A stretch of 64,000 nucleotides of DNA from assembly GCF_014172405.1 (NCBI RefSeq), contig NZ_WNXC01000001.1, positions 372,001-436,000 of the forward strand, written 5' to 3'. Below the pieces are notes generated by a model. The model did no database searches, had not been told where the DNA came from, and saw only the letters and a list, made by a program, of their open reading frames with translations. Position numbers and translations under genes: made by a program. Of the stretch, positions 8,229-17,815 are shown in pieces. The stretch is from Pedobacter gandavensis. Lineage in GTDB: Bacteria > Bacteroidota > Bacteroidia > Sphingobacteriales > Sphingobacteriaceae. Position 1 is the stretch's first letter; each line of letters begins with the position of its first letter.

Positions 8229-11200
8229 ATGAAATATTATCTACTAAAAACCAGGCCTTTTCCTAAGGCGCTGAGGAGGCTATTGTGCCAGATTCCGCTA
8301 GGAATGGTCATGAGTGGAGTAGCTTACTGCAGTTTCGGTAACGCAAAACTGAGCTTGAATGCACAGCTCCATACCTCTTTTAAAAATAGAAACAATCAAT
8401 TGAAATTCCCCGGAAATCATCAGAATGTCAATGTATCCGGAACGGTATTAGACGAAAAAGGATTGCCGATGGTGGGTGTCAGTATTCTCGAAAAAGGAAG
8501 TAAGAACAGTACAAAGACTGATGCGAATGGTAATTTTAAACTAGCCGTAGGGAGTAACGAATCCATTTTATTGGTCAGCTACATTGGTTTTCTGCCTCAG
8601 GAAATTCGGGTTGGGGACCGTAAAAGTATCACGATCAGGTTGCTGGAAGATGTGGGGAAGCTGAATGAGGTTGTCGTAGTTGGATATGGTACTCAAAGTA
8701 GGAAAGACGTGACAGGAGCAGTGTCGACGGCTAATCTAAAAACGTATGAGCATGTACCGGTAAACAATATTTTGGAATCTGTTAAGGGGACCCTTCCCGG
8801 ATTAAATGTTGGTTCCATAAATACTGCAGGCCAGGTCGCTTCAATTTCTATTCGGGGTACAAATTCAATAAATGCAGGGTCAAATCCATTACTTGTAGTG
8901 GATGGAGCCATTTTTAGAGGTACACTTAACGATATTCCAGCGGCCGATATAGAGAGTTTTACCGTATTAAAAGATGCAAGTGCGGCGGCAGTTTATGGAT
9001 CGCGTTCGGCCAATGGGGTCATCCTAATTGAAACTAAAAAGGGGAGTGGGATAAATGGGAAGCCCAAATTTGGGGCTTTACTCAACTATGGTTTTAGCAA
9101 TGAACTGGAACACCTGAAAGTATACGATGCGCCAGGTTATATACAAAGGATGCTGGACATCAGACAGGCAAATGGTCTTGAGGCTGATCCTAATAAAATT
9201 GCCATTTACCTGCAAAATGAAGAGCAAAAAAATTACAATGCAACACCGGATCATCAACCCACATTAACAGATCCTTACAGCTTATTTCGTCAGACAGGGC
9301 AATCGATAAATGCTACCCTTAGTATTTCTAATAAAACGGATAAAACGCAATATTATATTTCGGGTAATCTTATTGATCAGAAAGGTGTAATTGTCAATGA
9401 TTTGTATAAACATTATTCCGGAAGGGTTAATCTGGAAACCGATTTAACAAATTGGTTAAATGTCGGGGTAAAAAGCTATTATAGTCTTAAAAGTTATCCT
9501 GGCTCAACTATATATGGATTGAGTACGAATGCCAGTGGCAGTAGTCCATACTGGTTTAGTCCGTATGCTTCACTTTATAATGCCGATGGCTCTTACTTGC
9601 AATTTCCGCAAACCACCACTTCATTTAACAACCCTTATTGGCAGATTGCAGACGACAGTTATAATAGACAAAATAACCTGAATGGAATTCTTACCGCGAG
9701 GGTGAAAATTCCATGGGTTAAAGGTCTTTCTTATAATTTGACTTATTCAAATACACTCAATAATAATGAAACCGGTTCTTTCTATGGTTTGCATACCGTT
9801 CTTGGATCACCTAAAGCAGGTTCAGGTGATCAGGGTTACTCACGCAGTTATACCACATTACTCGATCACCTGCTTAAATATAACCATACCTTTGGCAAAC
9901 ATAACCTTGATGTAACAGCACTTTATTCTACTGAAAATTATAGTGCTATAGGGATGACTACACACGGAGAGGGCTTTGATGATACTTCTCTTGGTATATA
10001 TGGTTTAGGGAAAGCAAAACTCCAAACTCTGGGTTCATCGGCTTCGAAAACAGCTGCAATTGGTCAGATGGCACGTGTTACTTATAATTATGATAACAAG
10101 TATACCATTACAGGAACGATACGTAGAGATGGATTCTCTGCCTTTAGTGAAAACCATAAATATGGAACCTTTCCATCAGTTGGTGTCAATTGGAATGTAT
10201 CCAATGAGAAATTCATGAAAGGAATTGATGCTATTGATCATCTTGCCTTGCGTGCTTCTTATGGTAGCAATGGAAATCAATCTATTGCGGCTTATGGTAC
10301 CCTGGGAAGAATGGGTAATGGCAAATACTTTTACGAAGGGAATAGCTCTTATACACCAACACAATTTGTAAATAACCTGGGAAATAGCGACCTGAAGTGG
10401 GAGTCTACTGTTGGCTTAAACCTGGGGCTTGATTTTTCTTTGCTTAAACACCGGATAAACGGTACAGTTGATTGGTATTCAAAATATACCCATAATCTTA
10501 TTTTTCCATTAGAGTTACCTTCTACTTCGGGTTTTGGTAGTATCAGTTCAAATCTTGGTAAAATTGGGAATAAAGGTATTGAATTGAGTTTAAGTACCCT
10601 GAATATTGACAGTAGAACCTTTAAATGGAGATCCGATATTGCCTTCTCTTTAAATAGAAATAAAATCATCAGTATTTATGGGAAAGACGAAAACGGGGTT
10701 GAAAAGGATCTTATTTCTCAAGGCTATTTCATTGGTAAATCACTTGGGACGATTTATAGTACTAAGGTAACCGGAATGTGGCAACAAGCAGATTTGGATA
10801 ATGGTACCATTATGAAAGGAATGGCACCCGGTACTTATCAGCTATTGGATGTGGATGGTGATGGTAAGATTACTTCCGATAAAGACCGCGTATTTTTAGG
10901 GAATTCTAATCCGAATTTCCGCTGGAGCTTTACGAATACCTTTGAATATAAAGACTTTTCTTTGATGGTGTACATCTATTCTATCTGGGGTGGGAATGGG
11001 TATTTCCAGTCGGGTAGCAATACGCCATACAATGATCCATATGCTAACAATGCAGCTATAAATCATCCGGTTTATGATTATTGGACCCCTGATAATCCAG
11101 GTGCCATGTTCCCCCGTCCCAACTATGCGAATGCGGCTGCTTATCGCGGAACAAAATATCTTGACCGCAGTTTTATCAAACTGCAGAAAATGTCACTAAC

Positions 11201-11387
11201 CTATAACCTGACGAAATTTGTGAAGCAATATGGTATTCCAGGCCTAAGTCTGTCTGTTAGTGCCGATAACTTATTGACTTTTGCACCACATTGGGTAGGT
11301 ATGGATCCGGAGACGAATAATGGGATAACCGATAGTTCTATTCCATCCATCCGAACATTTATGACTGGTCTATCATTTAACTTTTAA
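8229..11387 (+). CDS. SusC-family TonB-dependent outer-membrane receptor
   Basis: 1052 aa from the ATG at 8229; an upstream in-frame ATG at 8193 would add 12 residues and is less likely. After an atypical, long signal region (two basic stretches, then IPLGMVMSGVAYCSFG) comes a carboxypeptidase-D regulatory-like domain (about residues 65-140, VNVSGTVLDEKGLPMVGVSI). Next come the SusC TonB-box-like EVVVVGYGT, the plug (ISIRGTNSINAGSNPLLVVDG, VLKDASAAAVYGSRSANGVI) and the 22-strand barrel ending in GLSFNF. It imports glycan fragments with the SusD partner starting 11 bp downstream. It is divergent from the AraC gene. A calcium-like DVDGDGKITSDKD loop near residue 880 is common in the family. Confidence 0.97.
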   Translation: MKYYLLKTRPFPKALRRLLCQIPLGMVMSGVAYCSFGNAKLSLNAQLHTSFKNRNNQLKFPGNHQNVNVSGTVLDEKGLPMVGVSILEKGSKNSTKTDANGNFKLAVGSNESILLVSYIGFLPQEIRVGDRKSITIRLLEDVGKLNEVVVVGYGTQSRKDVTGAVSTANLKTYEHVPVNNILESVKGTLPGLNVGSINTAGQVASISIRGTNSINAGSNPLLVVDGAIFRGTLNDIPAADIESFTVLKDASAAAVYGSRSANGVILIETKKGSGINGKPKFGALLNYGFSNELEHLKVYDAPGYIQRMLDIRQANGLEADPNKIAIYLQNEEQKNYNATPDHQPTLTDPYSLFRQTGQSINATLSISNKTDKTQYYISGNLIDQKGVIVNDLYKHYSGRVNLETDLTNWLNVGVKSYYSLKSYPGSTIYGLSTNASGSSPYWFSPYASLYNADGSYLQFPQTTTSFNNPYWQIADDSYNRQNNLNGILTARVKIPWVKGLSYNLTYSNTLNNNETGSFYGLHTVLGSPKAGSGDQGYSRSYTTLLDHLLKYNHTFGKHNLDVTALYSTENYSAIGMTTHGEGFDDTSLGIYGLGKAKLQTLGSSASKTAAIGQMARVTYNYDNKYTITGTIRRDGFSAFSENHKYGTFPSVGVNWNVSNEKFMKGIDAIDHLALRASYGSNGNQSIAAYGTLGRMGNGKYFYEGNSSYTPTQFVNNLGNSDLKWESTVGLNLGLDFSLLKHRINGTVDWYSKYTHNLIFPLELPSTSGFGSISSNLGKIGNKGIELSLSTLNIDSRTFKWRSDIAFSLNRNKIISIYGKDENGVEKDLISQGYFIGKSLGTIYSTKVTGMWQQADLDNGTIMKGMAPGTYQLLDVDGDGKITSDKDRVFLGNSNPNFRWSFTNTFEYKDFSLMVYIYSIWGGNGYFQSGSNTPYNDPYANNAAINHPVYDYWTPDNPGAMFPRPNYANAAAYRGTKYLDRSFIKLQKMSLTYNLTKFVKQYGIPGLSLSVSADNLLTFAPHWVGMDPETNNGITDSSIPSIRTFMTGLSFNF

Positions 11388-11398
11388 AATCGATTGTA

Positions 11399-13111
11399 AT
11401 GAAACATAAAATATTGTTATTGATTCTGTTTTCGACCCTGGGATTGGTTGCTTGTAAAAAACCATTAAAGGAAGTTCCGCTGGACTTTTATAGTCCGGAG
11501 AATGCTTACACCAATAAAGCCCAGTTTCAATCAGCCTTGGCGCATATATACCTCAATGTACGTACTAACTTTTATGCCACTACTGACGCGGCTTCAAATT
11601 ATGATATGCTGGGTTATGATGTGGATTTGGCAGACAACAGAAATGCCACAACCAGTTATATTCCCTATTTCAATTGGAATACCTTAAATGCAGACAATGG
11701 TTTTTCCAGTAAATGGTGGGGGAATCTTTATGGGATGATTGCCAAGGCAAATACCGTTATTGACCGTGCAGAATTGCCTGCTGCAGTTTGGTCTTCTCCG
11801 GAAGAAAAAAATGCAATCGTAGCCGAAGCAAAATTTTTACGAGCCTTCTGTTATCATTTTCTCGCTAATATTTATGGTGGTGTACCCTTGGTCATTAATG
11901 AAACCAAAGTTCCCAAGTTTGACTATACCAGGAGTAGTCAGGAGGAAGTTTATCAACTGTGTAAAAGCGATCTGGAGTTTGCAGTGAAATGGATGCCAGG
12001 CGTTCATAAACAAACTGGTGGCAGAGCACCTCGTGAGGCAGCTTTTCATCTGTTATCTGAAGTGAAAATCTGTATGAAGGATTATCAGGGTGCCATTAGT
12101 GCAGCAGACTCGGTGATTAATGGAGCTAATAACAGTTTGATGCAGAATCGTTTTGGCGCTTTTAAAAATTTCACTTTTAGTGGGCCTACTTATAAGGGGG
12201 CTGCTAAGCCTTATGGCGATGTTTACTTTGACCTTTTTCAGGATGGGAATTTCAACTGGGTTCAAGGGAATAAGGAAGCCATTTGGAATATTGAACAAGA
12301 TCCTAATATTCTAGGTGGAGATAATGTTGACGTCAATGCTTCGGGTGGTTTCTTTACGATGGAAAGATGGTGGGGGCCTATTCCATGGACGGTTAAAGAT
12401 GTAAATGGCGTTTCAAATTTCCTAATGGACACCCTGATGGGAAGACCAGTTGGAACTCTGATCGCTACAAAATATGCAGACTCTCTGATTTGGAGGTTTA
12501 AAGGGGACTGGAATAAAGATATCCGAAATTCTGCATTCAATGTTCAAAGGACCTGGTATTATACAAATCCGGCAAGTAAGTTTTATGGACAGCCAATTAC
12601 CGAGGCAAATAGTGGAGCCCCTTCAGTCTTTAAAGTGGTCTGCTCACCTCAGTTTAAAAAAGTGGTGTCGGCAGTTCATTATCATAAATTTCAAGATGCA
12701 ACCAGTAAGCAATGGCATGATAACGGGCGGACTTATAAGGACTGGTATATTATGCGGCTTGCGGAAACTTACCTTTTAAGAGCGGAAGCGAATTTGCTAA
12801 ACGGCAATCTCGGTGCAGCAGCAGAGGACATCAATGCGGTTAGGAGGAGGGCTCAGGCAACGCCTGTGGACGCTGGAGAGGTAACGCTTGACTTAATTCT
12901 GGATGAGCGTGCACGTGAGCTTTATCAGGAAGAATTTAGATTGAATACCCTAATGAGGATGGGGAAATTAGCAGAGTATCTGAATAAATACAATGGGTAT
13001 ATGAAATTCAATGGATATACAGCAGATGCACACCTGAACAAGATGCCAATTCCAAATTCAGTGATCCAGGCCAATAAAGGGGCGGTAATGACACAAAACC
13101 CGGGGTATTAA
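11399..13111 (+). CDS. SusD/RagB-family glycan-binding surface lipoprotein
   Basis: 570 aa with lipoprotein signal MKHKILLLILFSTLGLVAC (Cys19) and the SusD start LKEVPLDFYSPENAY. The central NAIVAEAKFLRAFCYHFLANIYGGVPLV and the C-terminal LDERARELYQEEFRLNTLMRMGKL blocks are diagnostic. It partners the SusC encoded just upstream. A 15-bp perfect inverted repeat follows the gene (13136-13182), before the enzyme genes. As usual for SusD proteins, sequence divergence prevents prediction of the glycan. Confidence 0.96.
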   Translation: MKHKILLLILFSTLGLVACKKPLKEVPLDFYSPENAYTNKAQFQSALAHIYLNVRTNFYATTDAASNYDMLGYDVDLADNRNATTSYIPYFNWNTLNADNGFSSKWWGNLYGMIAKANTVIDRAELPAAVWSSPEEKNAIVAEAKFLRAFCYHFLANIYGGVPLVINETKVPKFDYTRSSQEEVYQLCKSDLEFAVKWMPGVHKQTGGRAPREAAFHLLSEVKICMKDYQGAISAADSVINGANNSLMQNRFGAFKNFTFSGPTYKGAAKPYGDVYFDLFQDGNFNWVQGNKEAIWNIEQDPNILGGDNVDVNASGGFFTMERWWGPIPWTVKDVNGVSNFLMDTLMGRPVGTLIATKYADSLIWRFKGDWNKDIRNSAFNVQRTWYYTNPASKFYGQPITEANSGAPSVFKVVCSPQFKKVVSAVHYHKFQDATSKQWHDNGRTYKDWYIMRLAETYLLRAEANLLNGNLGAAAEDINAVRRRAQATPVDAGEVTLDLILDERARELYQEEFRLNTLMRMGKLAEYLNKYNGYMKFNGYTADAHLNKMPIPNSVIQANKGAVMTQNPGY

Positions 13112-13135
13112 TTTATTACTATTCCTGAAAATTGG

Positions 13136-13182
13136 ATTATTTTGCTGTACGGTTTCCAGTAGAATAAGTACAGCAAAATAAT
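13136..13182. repeat. 15-bp perfect inverted repeat between susD and the enzyme genes
   Basis: ATTATTTTGCTGTAC (13136-13150) and GTACAGCAAAATAAT (13168-13182) are perfect inverted copies with a 17-nt loop. No T run follows, so it is more likely an intercistronic RNA stem-loop protecting the susCD message, or an attenuator, than a simple terminator. The hairpin at 3316-3364 occupies the same place in the first PUL. Confidence 0.7.
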
Positions 13183-13195
13183 AACCACACAACAT

Positions 13196-14449
13196 ATGAG
13201 AAGAATGACGCGATTCCCTGTTTTAATGTTACTCATTTTAATAATTTCACTAGGTTTTTCTGCTTTTGGCAAGGAAAGAAAAGAGGTCAAACCTGAACGG
13301 TATAATTCCCGGGAGTATTGGGTCTCAGTGTTGGTTAAAATAGCAGATCCAGTATTGAAAAACCTTAGTAAAGCGCAGCTGCGTGCTAAAATGCCAGTAG
13401 ATTGTAAGGAAGAAAAACGTAAGGAGGTAGCGCATTTGGAAGCTTTTGGCCGAACTCTTGCCGGTATTACACCATGGTTGGAACTAGGGCCAGATAAAAG
13501 CCCAGAGGGGAAACTCCGGGCTACTTATATTGATTTAACAAGAAAGGCTTTGGCCAATGCAGTTGATCCATCTTCGCCGGATTTCCTTAATTTCAGCGCT
13601 AAGCATGGCCAACAGCCATTGGTAGATGCAGCATTCCTGGCTCAGGGCTTACTACGTGGCTACACACAATTGTGGGAGCCACTTGATCAACAAACAAAAC
13701 AGAATATAGTAAATGCCTTAAAAAGTTCCCGTAGTATCAAGCCAGGTGAAAATAACTGGTTGTTGTTTAGGGCAATCATCGAAGCTTTTCTGTTAAAGTC
13801 TGGGAATTCCGGGGATATGGAACCTATTACTTACGCCTTAAGTAAACATGAAAGTTGGTATAAAGGAGATGGCGCATATGGAGATGGAGCTGATTTTCAC
13901 TGGGATTACTATAATAGTTTTGTGATACAACCTATGATTCTTGACATTACTAAAGTTTTAAAAGAGCATGGAACTAGCCAGATTATTCCCTACGATAAAG
14001 CATTAAAACGTGCGCAAAGATATGCCGCGGTTCAAGAACGAATGATTTCTCCTGAAGGTACCTTCCCGCCAATTGGCCGGTCATTGGTTTATCGCTTTGG
14101 TGCTTTTCAGGTCTTGTCACAAATTGCCTTGCTGAAAGAACTTCCTGCAGGTGTTTCGCCAGCTCAGGTTCGAACTGGATTATCTCTGGTGATTTATCGT
14201 CTGATGGAGGCTCCAAATACTTTTGATGCGCAGGGTTGGTTAAAGCTTGGCATGTTTGGATATCAACCAAATATTGGGGAGTATTACATCACCACGGGAA
14301 GTTTATACCTCTGTTCAGTAGGGTTGTTGCCATTGGGATTACCTGCAAATGACCCATTCTGGACTAGTCCAGCTCAAGACTGGACTAGTAAGAAGGTTTG
14401 GCAGGGAATTGATTTGCCAGCTGATCATGCCTATAAGGAATCAAATTAG
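13196..14449 (+). CDS. Secreted DUF2264 protein, probable glycoside hydrolase-like enzyme
   Basis: 417 aa with an N-terminal signal peptide (RFPVLMLLILIISLGFSAFG). The remainder matches DUF2264: SREYWVSVLVKIADPVLKNL at the start, the central HLEAFGRTLAGITPWLEL, GENNWLLFRAIIEAFLL and WYKGDGAYGDGADFHWDYYNSF. DUF2264 proteins have an (alpha/alpha)6 fold and recur in PULs. Some members are assigned to family GH154 with beta-glucuronidase activity, recalled from memory, so the activity here is tentative. The acidic GDGAYGDGADFHWDYY segment (about residues 222-240) probably lies in the active site. It is 30 bp upstream of the GH97 gene and part of the same operon. Confidence 0.85.
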   Translation: MRRMTRFPVLMLLILIISLGFSAFGKERKEVKPERYNSREYWVSVLVKIADPVLKNLSKAQLRAKMPVDCKEEKRKEVAHLEAFGRTLAGITPWLELGPDKSPEGKLRATYIDLTRKALANAVDPSSPDFLNFSAKHGQQPLVDAAFLAQGLLRGYTQLWEPLDQQTKQNIVNALKSSRSIKPGENNWLLFRAIIEAFLLKSGNSGDMEPITYALSKHESWYKGDGAYGDGADFHWDYYNSFVIQPMILDITKVLKEHGTSQIIPYDKALKRAQRYAAVQERMISPEGTFPPIGRSLVYRFGAFQVLSQIALLKELPAGVSPAQVRTGLSLVIYRLMEAPNTFDAQGWLKLGMFGYQPNIGEYYITTGSLYLCSVGLLPLGLPANDPFWTSPAQDWTSKKVWQGIDLPADHAYKESN

Positions 14450-14479
14450 AATCGCCATTTATTAAAGTAAAAAAAGAAA

Positions 14480-16369
14480 ATGAATAAGATACTTTTAGTG
14501 CTGTGCTTAGTTGGAAGCACGTTAATCATTCAAGCCAAGGATATCAAGATTTTAAGCCCGGATAAAAAAACGGAGCTGACCATTTCAACCAGTTTAAAAA
14601 ATGAAAATGAGTTAAGTTATGCGATCTCTCACCTGGGTAGCCCAATTATTGCGAACTCGCCATTAGGACTTGAATTTGAAAATGAAAGACCATTGTCCAA
14701 GGACCTCACCGTAGTATCCACCAAGGAGAAAATGGTGAAAGAAAACTGGAAGCCGCTTTACGGGGAAAAGGACAGTTATCTGGATCATTATAAAGAAGTA
14801 ACTATTCAATTTAAAGAAGGAAAAATGCCTTATCGTTTATTTTCTCTGACGGCAAGGGTTTATAATGAAGGGGTAGCCTTTAAATATAATATCCTGACCA
14901 ATAAAGCACTGACCATCACCGGGGAGCTTACTGGTTTTAGATTTACGAAGGATTATTCCTCCTGGCTGGCAGGTAATGCACAAGCGTTATACCGCAAGGG
15001 CAGCATTAGTAAAACAGGAAAGGGGACTGAGCGTCCATATGTTATTGAGATGGATCAAAATTGTTTCATTGCATTGGGTGAAGCTGCCTTGGTGGATCAT
15101 GCGAGAATGAAATTCAACCGCTCTCCAAAAGATAGCTTATTGCTCATTGCTGCACTTGATGGGAATGCAGTTTATAAAACGGATTTTTCAACGCCCTGGA
15201 GATATGTGATGATTGCAGAGTCCGCTGGAAAACTATTAGAAAACAATAGTTTTATTTTGAATTTAAACCAGGGTAATGAGATAAAAGATCCATCATGGAT
15301 TAAGCCTGGTAAAGTGATTCGTGAGGTTACGCTGACGACCATCGGGGGAAAAGCCTGTATAGACTTTGCAGCCAAACACAATTTGCAATATGTAGAATTT
15401 GATGCAGGTTGGTATGGTCATGAATATGACAATACCTCCAGCGCATTAGCGGTAAATGTTGACCCTTCAAGATCTCCAGGACCATTGGCACTACAAGAGG
15501 TTATTGCTTATGGGAAAAGTAAAGGAGTAGGTGTGATACTTTATGTGAATCAACGGGCATTGTCAAAGGAACTAGATGCCATACTTCCATTGTTTCGGTC
15601 CTGGGGAGTAAAAGGGATGAAATATGGCTTTGTGAACGTGGGTAGCCAAAATAGTACTTCCTGGTTGCATGAAGCCGTTCGTAAAGCAGCCGATCATCAT
15701 TTGATGGTAGATATTCATGATGAATATCGCCCAACAGGCTACTCCAGAACTTATCCGAATTTATTAACTCAGGAAGGAATCCGTGGAGAAGAAGAAAGTC
15801 CGGATAACCATCAGGTATTGATTACCATGTTTACAAGAATGATAGCCGGAGCTGGCGATTTTACCAATTGTTATTTTGCACCCAGGGTCAATGAAATGGG
15901 TTCTCATGCTTCTCAAATGGCAAAAGCGATTTGTATTTATAGCCCATGGCAATTTCTATATTGGTACGATCGTCCATTAGGATCGCCGATACAAAAAGGT
16001 GGGGCAGGATCAACTGCTTCAGTCATCACTGAACTTCCCGACCTTAGTTTTTATGATGCAGTACCTACAGTTTGGAATGATACGAAAGTAATCGCCGGTA
16101 AGATTGGAGAACATGGAACAATCGCACGTAGAAATGGCGGCGATTGGTATGTGGGCACATTGACAGACAAACCGATTAGTTTTGCTTTACCGCTTGATTT
16201 TTTGGCTAAAAATAAATCCTATGAAGCCACAATTTATGCGGATGATATGGCGCTGCCAGGGCCAACAAAAATTGTCATCAAAAAGATGAAAGTAGATGCA
16301 TCGACAGTTTTGAACATAGATCTGCTGGAAAAAAGTGGTCAGGCAATGGTCATTAGACCTATAAAATAA
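14480..16369 (+). CDS. GH97 glycoside hydrolase, retaining-type (alpha-galactosidase-like)
   Basis: 629 aa, signal peptide ending IIQAK, then the GH97 layout: N-terminal beta-sandwich (SPDKKTELTIS, GSPIIANSPLGLEFE), a TIM barrel with EFDAGWYGHEYD (about residue 310) and a C-terminal beta domain. The segment MVDIHDEYRPTGYSRTYPN places Asp411 where retaining GH97 enzymes such as BtGal97b carry the nucleophile. Inverting SusB-type alpha-glucosidases lack it. Glu432 and Glu437-439 (LLTQEGIRGEEE) are the usual calcium or acid-base region. I therefore predict a retaining exo-enzyme acting on alpha-linked galactose or another alpha-sugar, located in the periplasm. The family assignment is solid; the substrate is inferred. 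Confidence 0.93.
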   Translation: MNKILLVLCLVGSTLIIQAKDIKILSPDKKTELTISTSLKNENELSYAISHLGSPIIANSPLGLEFENERPLSKDLTVVSTKEKMVKENWKPLYGEKDSYLDHYKEVTIQFKEGKMPYRLFSLTARVYNEGVAFKYNILTNKALTITGELTGFRFTKDYSSWLAGNAQALYRKGSISKTGKGTERPYVIEMDQNCFIALGEAALVDHARMKFNRSPKDSLLLIAALDGNAVYKTDFSTPWRYVMIAESAGKLLENNSFILNLNQGNEIKDPSWIKPGKVIREVTLTTIGGKACIDFAAKHNLQYVEFDAGWYGHEYDNTSSALAVNVDPSRSPGPLALQEVIAYGKSKGVGVILYVNQRALSKELDAILPLFRSWGVKGMKYGFVNVGSQNSTSWLHEAVRKAADHHLMVDIHDEYRPTGYSRTYPNLLTQEGIRGEEESPDNHQVLITMFTRMIAGAGDFTNCYFAPRVNEMGSHASQMAKAICIYSPWQFLYWYDRPLGSPIQKGGAGSTASVITELPDLSFYDAVPTVWNDTKVIAGKIGEHGTIARRNGGDWYVGTLTDKPISFALPLDFLAKNKSYEATIYADDMALPGPTKIVIKKMKVDASTVLNIDLLEKSGQAMVIRPIK

Positions 16370-16377
16370 TAAACGTA

Positions 16378-16436
16378 AAATCTATCTTTTAAGTTTAATC
16401 GTCCATTGTTCCTGAGGAATCAGGAGCGCAAATTTG
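16378..16436 (+). promoter_or_regulatory. Candidate MFS promoter with AraC-type direct repeats
   Basis: AAATCTATCT (16378-16387) and TCGTCCATTG (16399-16408, TTG as -33) are 21 bp apart, followed by 20 bp and CAAATTTG (16429-16436) as the -7 element. The leader to the ATG at 16458 would be about 15 nt. The repeats are weaker than at araC or GH29, but the spacing is exact. It would give the transporter and DUF5107 genes their own promoter. Confidence 0.45.
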
Positions 16437-16457
16437 GGGCATCAAAGTATTTGGTAA

Positions 16458-17804
16458 ATGGCTTTAGAAAAAAACATTTTTAATCACAAATATATTATTG
16501 GCATATCCTTTATTTCTGCCCTTGGCGGATATTTATTTGGGTTTGACTTTGCAGTGATATCCGGCGCGCTGCCTTTTTTAAGAACGCAATTCATGCTTGA
16601 TCCTTGGTGGGAAGGATTTTTAACTGGCTCTCTGGCATTAGGCTGTATTGCAGGATGCCTGCTTGCCGGGGCTATCGCTGATCGTAAAGGTAGAAAACCA
16701 GGTCTATTGATTGCTGCGGCTATTTTTGCCGGGTCTTCTCTGGGGATTGCTTTTTCAACCAGCTTTATGATGTTTGTAATGCTGCGTTTTATAGCCGGGA
16801 TAGGCGTAGGGATGGCTTCAATGCTTTGCCCAATGTATATCGCCGAAATTTCACCAGCTAAAGTGAGGGGACGAAATGTTGCGATCAATCAGTTAACGGT
16901 GGTTATTGGTATTTTGGTGACGAATCTACTGAACTATTTTCTTGCCGATATTGGTCCGGAGGCTTGGCGTTGGATGTTTGGTTTAGGCGTAGTTCCATCT
17001 CTTATATTTTTAATTGGTGTATTGTGGCTTCCTGAAAGTCCAAGGTGGTTAATGAAAGTCGGACAGCAATCAAAAGCAAGAGCTGTACTACTAAAAATCG
17101 GATCAGAAACCTTTGTAAACTCTACATTTTTAGCAATAGAACAATCCCTTTCTGGAAATAAAAAACAATCCCTTAAAGCTGTTTTTGAGAAAAGTGTACG
17201 CCCAGCAGTAATTGTAGGTATTGTGCTGGCTGTTTTTCAGCAGTTATGCGGGATTAATGTGGTATTTAATTATACCTCTACCATTTTTGAATCTGCAGGA
17301 GCCAACCTGGATCGCCAGTTATTGGAAACGGTGGCCATTGGTGTGGTCAATCTTGTTTTTACGATCTTTGCCATGTGGCAAGTGGATAAGCTGGGAAGAA
17401 AGCCCTTGATGATGATTGGGGCCCTTGGCTTGTCTGTGGTTTATTTAATCCTTGCTTTTCTATTGCAAAACCAATTTCCTGCCAGCCTGATTTCAGTTTT
17501 TGTATTGCTGGGAATCAGCTTGTATGCCAGTTCATTGGCGCCTGTAACCTGGGTGTTGATCTCGGAAATTTTCCCCAACAATATTCGTGGGGTGGCTTCA
17601 TCTGTAGCCATCATTTCCCTTTGGGCTGCCTACTTTATACTCGTATTTACTTTTCCGATTCTGGCAGCTAAGCTCGGTACATTCGGACCATTCTATTTGT
17701 ATGCCGCCATTTGTTTCCTTGGATTTTTATTTATAAAAAGAAAAGTTAAAGAGACAAAAGGCCAAACATTAGAAGAACTAGAGCAAAGTTTAGCAAGACA
17801 TTAA
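16458..17804 (+). CDS. MFS sugar porter (XylE/GLUT family), sugar-proton symporter
   Basis: 448 aa with 12 predicted membrane helices. Sugar-porter signatures are present: GFDFAVISGALPFL in helix 1, the GCLLAGAIADRKGRKPGLL loop (RKGRK motif), LPESPRWLMK after helix 6, QQLCGINVVFNYTS in helix 7 (the QQxxGxN substrate site) and DKLGRKPL. The C-terminal VKETKGQTLEELE stands in place of the usual PETKG motif. It carries monosaccharides released by the periplasmic enzymes across the inner membrane. It stands 11 bp upstream of the DUF5107-TPR gene. Exact sugar unknown; xylose, galactose or glucose are typical for the family. Confidence 0.94.
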   Translation: MALEKNIFNHKYIIGISFISALGGYLFGFDFAVISGALPFLRTQFMLDPWWEGFLTGSLALGCIAGCLLAGAIADRKGRKPGLLIAAAIFAGSSLGIAFSTSFMMFVMLRFIAGIGVGMASMLCPMYIAEISPAKVRGRNVAINQLTVVIGILVTNLLNYFLADIGPEAWRWMFGLGVVPSLIFLIGVLWLPESPRWLMKVGQQSKARAVLLKIGSETFVNSTFLAIEQSLSGNKKQSLKAVFEKSVRPAVIVGIVLAVFQQLCGINVVFNYTSTIFESAGANLDRQLLETVAIGVVNLVFTIFAMWQVDKLGRKPLMMIGALGLSVVYLILAFLLQNQFPASLISVFVLLGISLYASSLAPVTWVLISEIFPNNIRGVASSVAIISLWAAYFILVFTFPILAAKLGTFGPFYLYAAICFLGFLFIKRKVKETKGQTLEELEQSLARH

Positions 17805-17815
17805 TCAGCTATTAA

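Noticed and set aside
14480..16369. A SusB-type starch alpha-glucosidase call for the GH97 gene
   Set aside because: The Asp411 motif fits the retaining GH97 group instead.
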